Shown piece by piece: positions 26,969 to 35,909 of a DNA stretch of 64,000 bases (the stretch's first letter is position 1; the number at the start of each line of letters is the position of its first letter). The DNA lies in assembly GCF_900312745.1 (NCBI RefSeq), contig NZ_OMPD01000008.1, forward strand, positions 62,001 to 126,000, written 5' to 3'. The position numbers and the translations under genes are program-made. Source of the DNA: Aquimarina sp. AU58 (GTDB taxonomy: Bacteria > Bacteroidota > Bacteroidia > Flavobacteriales > Flavobacteriaceae). The notes beneath the pieces were generated by a model, which was given only the letters and a program-made list of their open reading frames with translations, searched no databases and was not told the DNA's origin.

Positions 26969-27693
26969 TCATGAAATCTGGTCAAATAACATTTTACGAA
27001 TATCATCACGAATTTGAACCTCATACTTAAGTACTTCTTTAAATGAACTAGAACTATCCGATTGAAATAACTTTGTTAGTTCGCGCTTTTCTTTTAGTAA
27101 CTCTTTATATTCCTCTAATTCATCGGCACTTTTTTTATTATTAAAAATTTTCTTATCAATACCATTTAATTTAACATAAAAGGTTCTAGTAATTTGTTCG
27201 TGAATAATTGTCGCTTTGTCTAATTCAAAAATTAAATTACGAAATTTTTTATTGTCAATAAAAAGCCCCAATCTACTCTTACTTAGCCTATATTGATTAT
27301 AGAAATCATTTATTAATCCAAGAAGTTTTTCAATTTTTGCTTCTTGATAAGAATCTACAAAGAAAACTTCTACATCCGATATGCTATTTAACCAAATAGA
27401 ATAATCTTCGTAGTATTTCAATAATGCATTCCGCCTTGCACTTTGTAAACTAAATTTATTTTGGTTCATTAAATCTAATTCAGACTTAATGAATTGAGTT
27501 TCCTTCACAAAATCAGCTTTAACTCCCTCTATCTTTTTAGTAATTACTTCAATATTTTGTTTTGTTGCTAGATCTTCACCTGTTTTTTTAGGTAGCTTTT
27601 TCCAAAAATAAGTAGAAGACCTATGACTACTTGTATAACTAAAATTAGTGAATTGATAACATTGAAATTCCAATCTATATTAATCCCTGTCAT
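26969..27693 (-). pseudogene. Membrane-anchored coiled-coil protein, split by a -1 frameshift at a seven-A run
   Basis: The first frame starts at ATG 27691-27693 and encodes MTGINIDWNFNVINSLI..., an N-terminal membrane helix ending FGKSYLKK, but stops at 27568. The downstream frame takes over at KTGEDLATKQNIEVITKKI and runs to 26969, giving about 240 residues in all. The switch lies at seven T's on the plus strand (27583-27589), which in the mRNA gives A-AAA-AAA in the first frame. Read after a -1 shift there, helix and soluble domain join in the order expected for proteins with a TM, then KKxGExLATKxDIxxIT. Reading from an internal TTG (27673) gives a non-family N-terminus. It may be a mutation, a sequencing error, or programmed slippage. 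Confidence 0.65.
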
Positions 27694-27926
27694 AAAATTT
27701 ATAAATAAGTTGATTAATGCTTTGTGAAATTAGTTAATTAAACTTCTTCAAGCAAATAAACTGATTTATAAGAACCCTTTTTCATCGTCTAGTATTTTGA
27801 GTAATACCCTATTTAGCTTTTATTTAGCTCAAACTTGTTCCTAAAAATTAAGAGATTTAATGTATATTTAAAATTAAAAGATTGGTAATCAGATAAATTA
27901 ATTCAAAAACCTTAATTTATAGTATT

Positions 27927-28565
27927 ATGAATATTAGTGAAATCATATCAAATACTAAGCTACTTTTTTTCTTTTACTTTATTATAAATGCGGGATTTAG
28001 TCAATCAAATCAAAAAGAGAGAATGATTTGGGATACCATCCAAAGTGTGTCGCAAAATTACGGTTTAGACACTAAAGAGATATTCTTTAATTATACACTG
28101 AAAAAATCTAATTTACCATATAACAAAAAGCTTTTAGGTAAATATGAAGACTTGAAAAAGAAGTATTATTCTAAAGACAATTTCAAAGATAGAAATTATG
28201 AGCTTGTACGTTATTTAAGAAAATATGTTGGTTATGTAAAATATGGTAATGAAGTAATTTCATCGTTTTCTTTTGACCTAAATAAAGATGGTAAATCAAT
28301 TTCAGTTAAATTAATTGATTTAACTGAAGCTATTACCATTAACCTAGACCATATTGATAAATCATCTATTATGTATAATTTCCCAATTCCCACCTATGAA
28401 TATTATTACACGATAAAATTTAGTGGTAAGAATTGTATAAATTCTCGTACGCAAGAATATTTCTCAGGAGAATTACAATTTAGATCTAATTCTTCTTTTA
28501 AAACACCAACTACTCAGGAGGAAAAGATAGTAAAAAAGGTAAAAAATCTATTATTCTACCAATAA
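27927..28565 (+). CDS. Exported protein of unknown function
   Basis: 212 residues. A hydrophobic segment at about 13-27 (LFFFYFIINAGFS followed by QSNQ) looks like a signal peptide preceded by a rather long N-terminal region. The mature part is rich in Tyr, Lys and Asn, with KYGNEVISSFSFDLNKDGKS and YEYYYTIKFSGKNC. No domain is recognised. It is the only plus-strand gene of the repeat-bracketed block; its stop lies 54 bp before the right repeat copy. Divergent from the frameshifted gene. Confidence 0.6.
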   Translation: MNISEIISNTKLLFFFYFIINAGFSQSNQKERMIWDTIQSVSQNYGLDTKEIFFNYTLKKSNLPYNKKLLGKYEDLKKKYYSKDNFKDRNYELVRYLRKYVGYVKYGNEVISSFSFDLNKDGKSISVKLIDLTEAITINLDHIDKSSIMYNFPIPTYEYYYTIKFSGKNCINSRTQEYFSGELQFRSNSSFKTPTTQEEKIVKKVKNLLFYQ

Positions 28566-28618
28566 TGAAAATTGAATTGGTAAAATCCCAGAGATAAGTA
28601 AAATAGAAGGGGTTTAGG

Positions 28619-28687
28619 TTATTCAATCCCTTCTTTATTTTTTGTAATACCTATGTATTTTTATCAGAATCTCGAATTATTTTTATG
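28619..28687. repeat. 69-bp direct repeat, right copy
   Basis: Identical to 24803-24871. It lies between the accessory genes and the DsbA/FrnE-like gene and marks the right boundary of the block. Confidence 0.95.
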
Positions 28688-28737
28688 CTTTTTAAAGAGA
28701 CTAATTATATCTGTGATTTTTTGACGAATACATAATA

Positions 28738-29439
28738 TTAGTTACAATTACCATCCAAATCACACGCATCTCCTTTTGTAATTTCTAAAGCTGGATTTTC
28801 TTTTTCGTACTCACTCCATGCTTTTTCTATTACTTGTAAAAATGCTTCTGGAGATTGAGCCCCAGAAATTCCATATTTATTATTCAAAACAAAAAATGGC
28901 ACTCCGTTTACGCCAATATTCTTAGCCTCCATCTGATCTTGTCTTACATGATATGTATATTCATCAGAAGCCAACATTGTTGCTGTCTCTTCTTTATCCA
29001 TTCCTATAGAACCTGCCAAATCCGCCAGGTATGTTATATCGTCTATATTTTTACCTTCCACCAAATATGCACTCAATAAGGCCTCGCCCATAGCTTCTGC
29101 ACAACCTTTGGTTTTTGCAAAGTGAATCAATCTATGTGCATTAAGAGAATTTGCAGTTACCGCATTTTCTATACGAAAATCTAACCCCACTTCTTTTGCC
29201 ATTTGAGTTGCATTACCAAATAATTGCTCTGCGTTTTGTCTCCCCATTCCCTTTACATCTGCATAATAATCTATAGTACCTATATGAGGCTGTGTTTTTA
29301 AATCTGGATCTAACTCAAAGCTTTTCCATTCTACTATTACATTATCTTTATGAGCAAAACGCTCCAATGCTGTTTCGAATTTCTTTTTTCCGATATAACA
29401 AAAAGGACATCTAATATCCGACCAAATACTAATTTTCAT
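28738..29439 (-). CDS. DsbA family thiol oxidoreductase (FrnE-like)
   Basis: 233 residues, thioredoxin fold with an inserted helical domain. It has the N-terminal active site CPFC (ISIWSDIRCPFCYIGKKKFE) and the cis-proline loop GVNGVPFF (about residues 180-187), matching the FrnE/2-hydroxychromene isomerase-like DsbA subgroup. There is no signal peptide, so it is likely cytoplasmic, acting as a disulfide oxidoreductase or isomerase, often tied to oxidative stress. A C-terminal CDLDGNC pair might be a second redox or metal site. It is transcribed toward the right repeat of the island and appears monocistronic. Confidence 0.9.
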   Translation of the reverse strand: MKISIWSDIRCPFCYIGKKKFETALERFAHKDNVIVEWKSFELDPDLKTQPHIGTIDYYADVKGMGRQNAEQLFGNATQMAKEVGLDFRIENAVTANSLNAHRLIHFAKTKGCAEAMGEALLSAYLVEGKNIDDITYLADLAGSIGMDKEETATMLASDEYTYHVRQDQMEAKNIGVNGVPFFVLNNKYGISGAQSPEAFLQVIEKAWSEYEKENPALEITKGDACDLDGNCN

Positions 29440-29764
29440 TATGTTTCTTATTTAATTTCATAGAATAAAGTCATTTTGACTTTATTCAATACAGTAATAA
29501 ATCGAATTAACTATTTTAGAGCACACAAAACAATCAAAACCAACACTATACCTAGTATCTAATAAACAAATATATAATAGTAAAAGAAATAATGATGTAT
29601 AAACTTATAACAAAATATAGCTAAAAATCTCACTACGTAAAGTACATTCTAAACAGAGTGATAATGTATCATACATTTTATTAAAAAAGCCCTCTACTTA
29701 CCTCTCATTTTCTTTTGATAACCTTACATTGCATAGTAGTGTTATACATTATAGTAGAAAGATC

Positions 29765-29878
29765 AAAGTTTTATTAACCATAGAAATTGACAAATCAATG
29801 TTCGAGGATTTGCGAAGTATTGGAAGAATAAGAAATGTTTTTACTCATACAAATGTTAGTGGTAGAATGATACTCTAA
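29765..29878 (+). pseudogene. Remnant of a MltR-like / HEPN-like gene
   Basis: A frame without a start ends at TAA 29876-29878 and reads IEIDKSMFEDLRSIGRIRNVFTHT. The LRxIxxIRNxFxH pattern is typical of MltR-like and DUF4145-type helical proteins, where it lies deep inside the domain. Only about 35 residues remain. The surrounding DNA, 29440-30076, holds no other gene that I can see. Confidence 0.5.
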
Positions 29879-30076
29879 AAAAACTTCTAATATTGATAAT
29901 ATAACCCATCCAAAAATACTTTTAGGACTATACTACTTTCATAACTCAAGTCAATGCATATTTCGTATAAAGTCATTTTCTTTACTTCTCTTATATGCAT
30001 ATACTATTAAAAAAGACATAGGCTATAGGTGTCTATAAATGTCTGTAGTTAATTAATAACAATTAAATTAAAAAAA

Positions 30077-30244
30077 ATGTTAAACAAAATAAAAAGTCTA
30101 AATGAAGTAGAAACACTTAGCAAAGTACAGCAAAAAATAATTCAAGGAGGACATATCCCCACTGTAAGTCAATTTTGTACTAATCCTATTTTGTGGCTTT
30201 CCAGGTATCCTTTTTTAGCAAATGATCCTGCATATCAGTGCTAA
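30077..30244 (+). CDS. Double-glycine-leader peptide precursor, putative RiPP or bacteriocin
   Basis: A 55-residue ORF, ATG at 30077, preceded by an A-rich tract and closed by a terminator. The N-terminus MLNKIKSLNEVETLSKVQQ runs into KIIQGG, a classic double-glycine leader (hydrophobic residues at -4 and -7 style positions, Glu/Gln-rich helix), as in the many flavobacterial natural-product precursors with LSKxEQKxIxGG. Cleavage after Gly25 would release a 30-residue core starting HIPTVSQFC and ending PAYQC, with two Cys (34 and 55) that could form a ring. No modification enzyme or peptidase-containing ABC exporter is nearby. An AraC-type regulator gene follows. Function (antimicrobial or signal) is inferred. 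Confidence 0.75.
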   Translation: MLNKIKSLNEVETLSKVQQKIIQGGHIPTVSQFCTNPILWLSRYPFLANDPAYQC

Positions 30245-30264
30245 ATTTGTATACTGAAACACTT

Positions 30265-30292
30265 AAGAGTCTCTAAGTTAATAGAGACTCTT
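30265..30292 (+). terminator. Terminator after the double-glycine peptide gene
   Basis: An 11-bp perfect stem (AAGAGTCTCTA / TAGAGACTCTT) with a 6-nt loop and short T-run. Confidence 0.8.
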
Positions 30293-30384
30293 TACCCACT
30301 GTATTTAGCTGTCCTCTTTTGTACCAAAAGTAGTATCGAGCTGTTTAGGTTTATCTATAATTTGTATGAGTTAATTTTTTTTTA

Positions 30385-31389
30385 ATGAACAAAATAAATT
30401 ATATCAAATGGGAAGATTACATTTCTTTTTTTCAGGCAAATAATGTAAACCAATCTGCAGATAGAAAGATGAGTGATTTAAACTTTTCTCAAAAAAAATC
30501 AGTATTTAATGATAACCTAATGGGTAATGGAACTATTATAAATCTCCCCATAAGGGATGAAATAAACCTATATTATTTCGATGTTTTATTTAATAAAGAG
30601 TTAACTATTGAAAAAAAAAATGATACTGATATGATCTGTTTTATTTTTTGTTTAGAAGGCTGTATTAACTGGTATAATGAATATGGAGAGAAGAAAACAC
30701 TTATCAAAGGTAATTTTGCTTTTTGTAAGATAATAGAAAGGATAAGTTTATGGAATATCACTCCCAATAAAAATACTCCACACGAAATAGTAGCGATATC
30801 ATTTAGCATAAATTCTTTTATCGGTTTTTTGGGAGAAAGAGTGAATTTACTTCCTGTAGGAATAAAAGAAGTTTTTTTGAAAAAAAACAAGCTTTATAAG
30901 ATCAGTCCCATGTCTCATAACCTATATCTTGAATTAAAACTTGAAAAATTTGAGCCTAAAAAAGATGTTTCTCATCAGCTATATATAGAAAGTTGGTTTT
31001 ATAAGCTAGTATCTTATGTCATAGGTGAGTTTAGTATTGATGAAGGGCAGAAACATAGGAAGAAACTTGAAAATATAAGTTTGTTAGCTCGCATCTGTGA
31101 TGACATTAAAGCAGATATCTTTACTACACCTTCCTTAATTGTTTTATCAAAAAAGTATGAAATACGTGAAGATGATATTATTCATTTATTTAAAAGTGAA
31201 CTGAACACTACTCCTATTCGATTTTTGCAGGACTATAGGTTACTAAAAGCCAAAGAATTGCTGGTTTCTGATCAAGAAGATGTAAATACAGCAGCTTATT
31301 CTGTGGGCTATAGTAGTGTAAGTTCTTTTTCTAGAGCTTTTATGAAAAAATTCGGTGTAAGGCCAGGTACTTTGAATTCTCGTAAGTAA
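30385..31389 (+). CDS. AraC family transcriptional regulator
   Basis: 334 residues. The C-terminal 100 residues hold two HTH units of the AraC/XylS type: TPSLIVLSKKYEIREDDIIHLFKSEL and then DVNTAAYSVGYSSVSSFSRAFMKKFGVRPG, the second matching the family signature well. The N-terminal 220 residues are a cupin-like or unclassified sensing region, Lys-rich, with CFIFCLEGCINWYNEYG (two Cys). It lies between the peptide gene and two secreted protein genes on the same strand, so it could control either. The start ATG follows a T-rich run with no ribosome-binding site. Confidence 0.88.
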   Translation: MNKINYIKWEDYISFFQANNVNQSADRKMSDLNFSQKKSVFNDNLMGNGTIINLPIRDEINLYYFDVLFNKELTIEKKNDTDMICFIFCLEGCINWYNEYGEKKTLIKGNFAFCKIIERISLWNITPNKNTPHEIVAISFSINSFIGFLGERVNLLPVGIKEVFLKKNKLYKISPMSHNLYLELKLEKFEPKKDVSHQLYIESWFYKLVSYVIGEFSIDEGQKHRKKLENISLLARICDDIKADIFTTPSLIVLSKKYEIREDDIIHLFKSELNTTPIRFLQDYRLLKAKELLVSDQEDVNTAAYSVGYSSVSSFSRAFMKKFGVRPGTLNSRK

Positions 31390-31516
31390 AGCCGGACATA
31401 AATCAATTCTTTTTGGACATTTCTAATTTCTAATGACTTACGATTTTTGTCTAACTGAATTAGATCATCTATTCAGTAATAAAACTCTAATTATTTAATT
31501 ACTTATTCTATAAATT

Positions 31517-32497
31517 ATGGAAAAAAAATATTTATTGACCGGATTATTATTGCTTTGGATTACAGGGAACTTATTTGCACAATGGAACACCTCTTCAGGC
31601 GGAACAAATATATACCGTGTACCCGGAAATGTAGGTGTAGGTACCTCTGCTCCAAAAGCCAAACTGGATGTTAAAATTAATCATAACTTTTTGGTCGAAA
31701 ATGAATCTGGATTGAGGCTTACCTATCCTATTCCATCTCTTCCTCCTAATGGGGCTTTTATTATTAATAAAAGTATTTTTGAAATCAGACAGGAAACAAG
31801 TTCATCAGGAAATTATTCTACTAAAATGGTGGTTAAAAAAAATGGTAATGTGGGAATAGGGGTATCTCATGATGATCCTTTATTAAATAAGGAACGGGTA
31901 GTCATCACTGACAATAATCCTGAAAAAATTGATCTACATGTGAAAGGTTTTGAACTAATTGATGGTCTACGGGCATCATTGTTACTAGGAGCTACTTCAG
32001 GAGCTCCGTATGGACATTTTGGGATGGAATATACTAAAGGAGGATTGAATTTTTGGAAACCAAACCAGAATGGTGGTCACCAGACTACACACCTTCTTTT
32101 TATTTCAGATAATGGCAATGTAAGTATCGGTACTGATAATTCTAAAGGCTATAAATTCGCAGTAAAAGGAAATATGATCGCCGAAGAGATAAAGGTTAAA
32201 TTACATGGCAATTGGCCCGATTTTGTATTCAATAAGAAGTATGACTTAATGGATTTAGAACAGGTAGAAACCTACATCAATAAAAATGCCCACCTACCCA
32301 AAGTACCGTCTGCAAGAGAAATAGAAAAAGACGGTATTAATCTAGGCGAAATGAACGCACTACTTTTACAAAAAATTGAAGAACTTACTCTATATGTGAT
32401 ACAGCAAAACAAGAAAACCAAATTACTGGAGGATAAAATAGCAACATTGATGCCTAATACGATACAACAAGACCAAGAAAGAAAAACACCTAAATAG
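31517..32497 (+). CDS. Secreted protein with tail-fibre-like repeats
   Basis: 326 residues with a signal peptide (cleavage near FAQW, about residue 22). The body has GNVGVGTSAPKAKLDVK, GNVGIGVSHDDP and GNVSIGTDNSKGYKFAVKG, beta-structured segments like those of phage tail fibre and cell-surface proteins. The C-terminal part WPDFVFNKKYDLMDLEQVETYI, HLPKVPSA and GINLGEMNALLLQKIEELTLYVI is a helical end very common in secreted Bacteroidota proteins and reminiscent of the trimeric endosialidase-type chaperone region. Probably a structural or adhesive surface protein. It is followed after 93 bp by a T9SS cargo gene. Confidence 0.75.
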   Translation: MEKKYLLTGLLLLWITGNLFAQWNTSSGGTNIYRVPGNVGVGTSAPKAKLDVKINHNFLVENESGLRLTYPIPSLPPNGAFIINKSIFEIRQETSSSGNYSTKMVVKKNGNVGIGVSHDDPLLNKERVVITDNNPEKIDLHVKGFELIDGLRASLLLGATSGAPYGHFGMEYTKGGLNFWKPNQNGGHQTTHLLFISDNGNVSIGTDNSKGYKFAVKGNMIAEEIKVKLHGNWPDFVFNKKYDLMDLEQVETYINKNAHLPKVPSAREIEKDGINLGEMNALLLQKIEELTLYVIQQNKKTKLLEDKIATLMPNTIQQDQERKTPK

Positions 32498-32590
32498 GCA
32501 ATTTGGTGATATGCAATATATAGTAGAGAAACACCTGAAGATGATCATCATCAATGCGTGTTTTGTGTAATCAGCATAATTAAACTAAAA

Positions 32591-34660
32591 ATGAAAAAAA
32601 CACAAATAATATTTATACTATACATATTCCTTTTGCTTCCACAATGGTTATCAGCGCAAACCCATTCGCTGAACCACAAGAAGTACTGGTATTATAGGTT
32701 TCGCCTGCAAGAAAATTTTATGAAAACAGGTAAGGAACAAGGAGCTTCACAGATTGCTAACCAAAGAGGAATACATACCCCCGATGGTGCTTTGATGTTT
32801 GGTGATCAGACAATTAATCTTGGGTATTATATGTCTATTCTAGCAATGGAATATCATATGCTGGCCAGTAATAATCAAAGCACAGAAAATACATTAGAGC
32901 AATTGTATTATACATTGCATGCGATTAATCGCTTAGATGAAAATGCAGAAAGTCCTTACCGTGATTTACAGAATGGGCAAAGTGTTAACGGGTATCCTAC
33001 TCCCCAAGAAGATGATCTTAATGGTTTTTTTGTGAGAGATGACGTACCTCCCTCCTTTGTAGCGGATAACTCGGAACACTTTACGCAATCTATTGTACCC
33101 TCACAATCTTCTCTTTTAAACGAGCAGGTTGATTCGGACTGGGAGGTCTTGATTGGGGCTGACCCCGGAGACCCCAATGACCCCCATCGCGAAGCGAATC
33201 AAATGAGCCAGGATCAGGTATACTATATCGTCTTGGGGATATATATGATCCAAAGATTTATTCCTCCTCAGGTGGATTTTAACGGGGAGGCTTTTCAGGA
33301 TGGGGAAATTTCAATCAGGGAAGAGAGCAAAAAAATATTGCGTAGGATTGTCAGACATATTAGCGGTAAGTCGTGGGGAGCAGGAGAATTTTATAACTGG
33401 AAAATTATTAACCCTGTTACAGAAGCCCCTGTAAATTTGGGGCAAGACGTAACACTTTTTTGCTATGCATTAGCTTCTATATCTTGTGAGATGTCAGGAA
33501 ATACTACGTTATGTAATGAATTCCATAATGTATTCTCTGTAGCTCCGTTATTGGGGATGGGATTGTGGTTAGGAGTTCCTAGTACTGGTATATATATATC
33601 ATCTAATGATAATGCCCATATGTATGCGATATTACGAGCTATGATGGGTGGTCTTGGTATTGCCGATTATGCTGGTTGTGCTGCTAGAGACTTTCAACAT
33701 GTTCCTTTGGTTAAACAAGTACTTCATGGAGGGACAAACCTTTTTAATAACAATAACTATGTAGATCTCTTGAATGCAGCACCCTGTGAAGGGCCTTATA
33801 TGTATAATTGGGCAGAAGGTAGTTCTACACACAACTCAGCACACTTTGAATGGTCTACTCCAGATCGTCTGATTCATCCTAAAAGAAGAGGAGGAACAGA
33901 GCATAATCATTTTCCTGGCGAATACCCTGGATTGGATTATATGATGTACCACAATTTATATTATACCGTAAAAAATGAGTTGTACAATGCGGTTAATTTG
34001 ATTGATAATCATATTACTGTTACATTACCAAATGGAATATTCGGCACCCAAACTTGGCCACTTAAATTAAATTACTTTAATACTCTTGTAGCTACTAACG
34101 TGATTAATAATAATGCTAAAGTAACTTATCATGCCGGTTATGAAATCACCCTTAAGCCTGGATTTACCGCTTATAATGGAGCTGATTTTCATGCCAAAAT
34201 AGCTCCTTTTGAATGTTCTGAAGAGGGAGAATATAGAAACAATCCTTCTGCGGAGTATATAAAGGGAGTAAACATAGATAAATTTAGACCACATGATATC
34301 GTCCAACCGGTTGAAGATTATTTTTATTATTTCGATGAAAGAGATGATACTGATACCCCTGATCGTAGATCAAGAAATACAATAGCATCTAACAAATATG
34401 AAACGGTAGACGGCAAGAATCTTCCTAGTATTTACCCTAACCCCACTACAGGAAAATTTACACTTTATCTTCAAGAGATAGATGGTAAAAATAACTATGA
34501 CATAACACTATTAGACATAATGGGCAAAGTTGTAAATAGTAAAAGAAATATTAAATCCAATGAAATTAATATGGACCTTTCACATAGGGAAAATGGAGTA
34601 TACACTATAGTAATCAAAACAAATGATGATGTTATCACAAAAAAAATAGTAAAGTACTAA
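32591..34660 (+). CDS. Large secreted T9SS-sorted protein of unknown function
   Basis: Start chosen at ATG 32591 (MKKTQIIFILYIFLLLPQWLSAQ), a good signal peptide; an upstream in-frame ATG at 32558 would add 11 residues. The result is 689 residues. The N-terminal 450 residues are helical with no recognised domain (YYRFRLQENFMKTGKEQG, DQTINLGYYMSILAMEYHML), somewhat like an all-alpha toroid. About 490-545 is a small beta domain with the VTYHAGYEITLKPGFTAYNGADFHAKI pattern common in Bacteroidota surface proteins. The end (YPNPTTGKFTLYLQ ... DIMGKVVNSK ... NGVYTIVIKTND) is a type-A T9SS sorting domain, so it is exported and surface-attached or released. Confidence 0.75.
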   Translation: MKKTQIIFILYIFLLLPQWLSAQTHSLNHKKYWYYRFRLQENFMKTGKEQGASQIANQRGIHTPDGALMFGDQTINLGYYMSILAMEYHMLASNNQSTENTLEQLYYTLHAINRLDENAESPYRDLQNGQSVNGYPTPQEDDLNGFFVRDDVPPSFVADNSEHFTQSIVPSQSSLLNEQVDSDWEVLIGADPGDPNDPHREANQMSQDQVYYIVLGIYMIQRFIPPQVDFNGEAFQDGEISIREESKKILRRIVRHISGKSWGAGEFYNWKIINPVTEAPVNLGQDVTLFCYALASISCEMSGNTTLCNEFHNVFSVAPLLGMGLWLGVPSTGIYISSNDNAHMYAILRAMMGGLGIADYAGCAARDFQHVPLVKQVLHGGTNLFNNNNYVDLLNAAPCEGPYMYNWAEGSSTHNSAHFEWSTPDRLIHPKRRGGTEHNHFPGEYPGLDYMMYHNLYYTVKNELYNAVNLIDNHITVTLPNGIFGTQTWPLKLNYFNTLVATNVINNNAKVTYHAGYEITLKPGFTAYNGADFHAKIAPFECSEEGEYRNNPSAEYIKGVNIDKFRPHDIVQPVEDYFYYFDERDDTDTPDRRSRNTIASNKYETVDGKNLPSIYPNPTTGKFTLYLQEIDGKNNYDITLLDIMGKVVNSKRNIKSNEINMDLSHRENGVYTIVIKTNDDVITKKIVKY

Positions 34661-35312
34661 ATCTTATACTTTGATAGCACATTTAGTGTATCCAGTAAAC
34701 GACCAGGTTGTTCGTTGTATAAAAATAATGAATAGCCCCGATTATGTCGGGGCTTGGTTTTGCAGGGAGGGAGCGATGGTGGGCAATCAAACTAAACTCC
34801 CTTCAAATTTGATGAGTATCTTTATGATGACACTAAGGTTTATGAGTAAATATTCTTGGGACAAACCTACAAGCATCCAAATGAAAACATTTTTTAGACC
34901 TCCAAAGTAAGTTTCGAGGTATTAAACCTAAAACTCCGCTGAGAAAACGGAATTAGCTTAACTGTCTATTTTGAATACATTGCTACGCAATTTTTCAAAA
35001 CTGAGTTTCACTAATAAACTAAATATAAAAAAAGAAAATCAACTTGACCTATAAACCAAAGGTGTCGATATTAAAATTAAAAAGTAGGAAAAAAGCATAT
35101 GAGTATTATACTAACAGAATGATGAAAACAAATACAACTAAAATGATAAAAAAGGTAAAAAACTTAATCCCAAAAATACCTCCTTCTATCCTAAATGATA
35201 ACCATAATTGATATTTTATACTGGTATTACAAACAATAATTTTATTTATATTTTTGTTTTATAACAAAAGTGTGTTTTTGAGAAGAAATAACTATCTCAA
35301 TTTTATAATTAC
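34661..35312. other. Gene-poor stretch
   Basis: A terminator hairpin (34734-34760) lies 74 bp after the T9SS gene. Beyond it I see no convincing gene; a 30-residue frame at 35119-35211 has no supporting context. Confidence 0.5.
34734..34760 (+). terminator. Terminator of the secreted-protein pair
   Basis: An 8-bp GC-rich stem AGCCCCGA / TCGGGGCT with TTATG loop, followed by TGGTTTTG. Confidence 0.7.
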
Positions 35313-35909
35313 TTATTTATTTGAGTTAAATATTTTTTTTCGTATAATTCTTCTTTTTAGGCGGGACAGGCTTTCAGGTTTTATTCCTACATATTGAGCA
35401 ATATAATACTGAGGAATTCTATTAATTAACTCTGGAGTTTGGTTTAATAAAGTTGTGTATCTTTTTTCTGGGGAAGTTGTTAATATTGACTCGGTAATAT
35501 TTTCCATTATCATGAATAAGTTTTCGTAAAATCTTTTTCGATAGCTATTCCAACTAGGGATTTTATATGTTAAATCATCCAGGTCTTTTTTAAAACACAT
35601 AAAGAATTCACAATCTTCTATAGCTTGAATTGTAAGTTTCGAAGGTTTTTGTGATAAATAACTTTTAAAATCTCCAACACAATCTCCTTCCTTAAAAAAC
35701 TGAATGATTCTTTCATTTCCCTCAATTGTATAATAGCTCCTTAAAAGTCCTTTTACCAAAAAAGCTTCAAAATCACATACTTTTCCTTGAGGAAGGAGTA
35801 TTTCATTAGATTTTAGTGTTATAGAAAAGTGTTTATTTTTTATAGTATCAATTTGTTCCTTTGTAAACGAACCGTTACTTAACATTTGATCTAAAGCTTC
35901 AGGATTCAT
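35313..35909 (-). CDS. Crp/Fnr family regulator
   Basis: 198 residues. An N-terminal cyclic-nucleotide-binding-type jelly roll (about 20-120: LLPQGKVCDFEAFLVKGLLRSYY, IIQFFKEGDCVGDF, AIEDCEFFMCF) is joined by a dimer helix to a C-terminal winged HTH (about 150-195: INRIPQYYIAQYVGIKPESLSRLKRRI). It lacks the Arg-Ser-Ala of cAMP-binding Crp, so its ligand, if any, is unknown. Bacteroidota have many such stand-alone regulators, often near transporters or redox genes. Here it stands alone at the edge of an 830-bp gene-poor stretch, and its target is unclear. Confidence 0.88.
   Translation of the reverse strand: MNPEALDQMLSNGSFTKEQIDTIKNKHFSITLKSNEILLPQGKVCDFEAFLVKGLLRSYYTIEGNERIIQFFKEGDCVGDFKSYLSQKPSKLTIQAIEDCEFFMCFKKDLDDLTYKIPSWNSYRKRFYENLFMIMENITESILTTSPEKRYTTLLNQTPELINRIPQYYIAQYVGIKPESLSRLKRRIIRKKIFNSNK

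Noticed and set aside
34671..34910. 79-residue plus-strand ORF after the T9SS protein
   Set aside because: It contains the terminator hairpin at 34734-34760 and has no family-like pattern.
35119..35211. 30-residue ORF starting MMKTNTTKMIKK
   Set aside because: Short, no leader or motif, no terminator or neighbour support.
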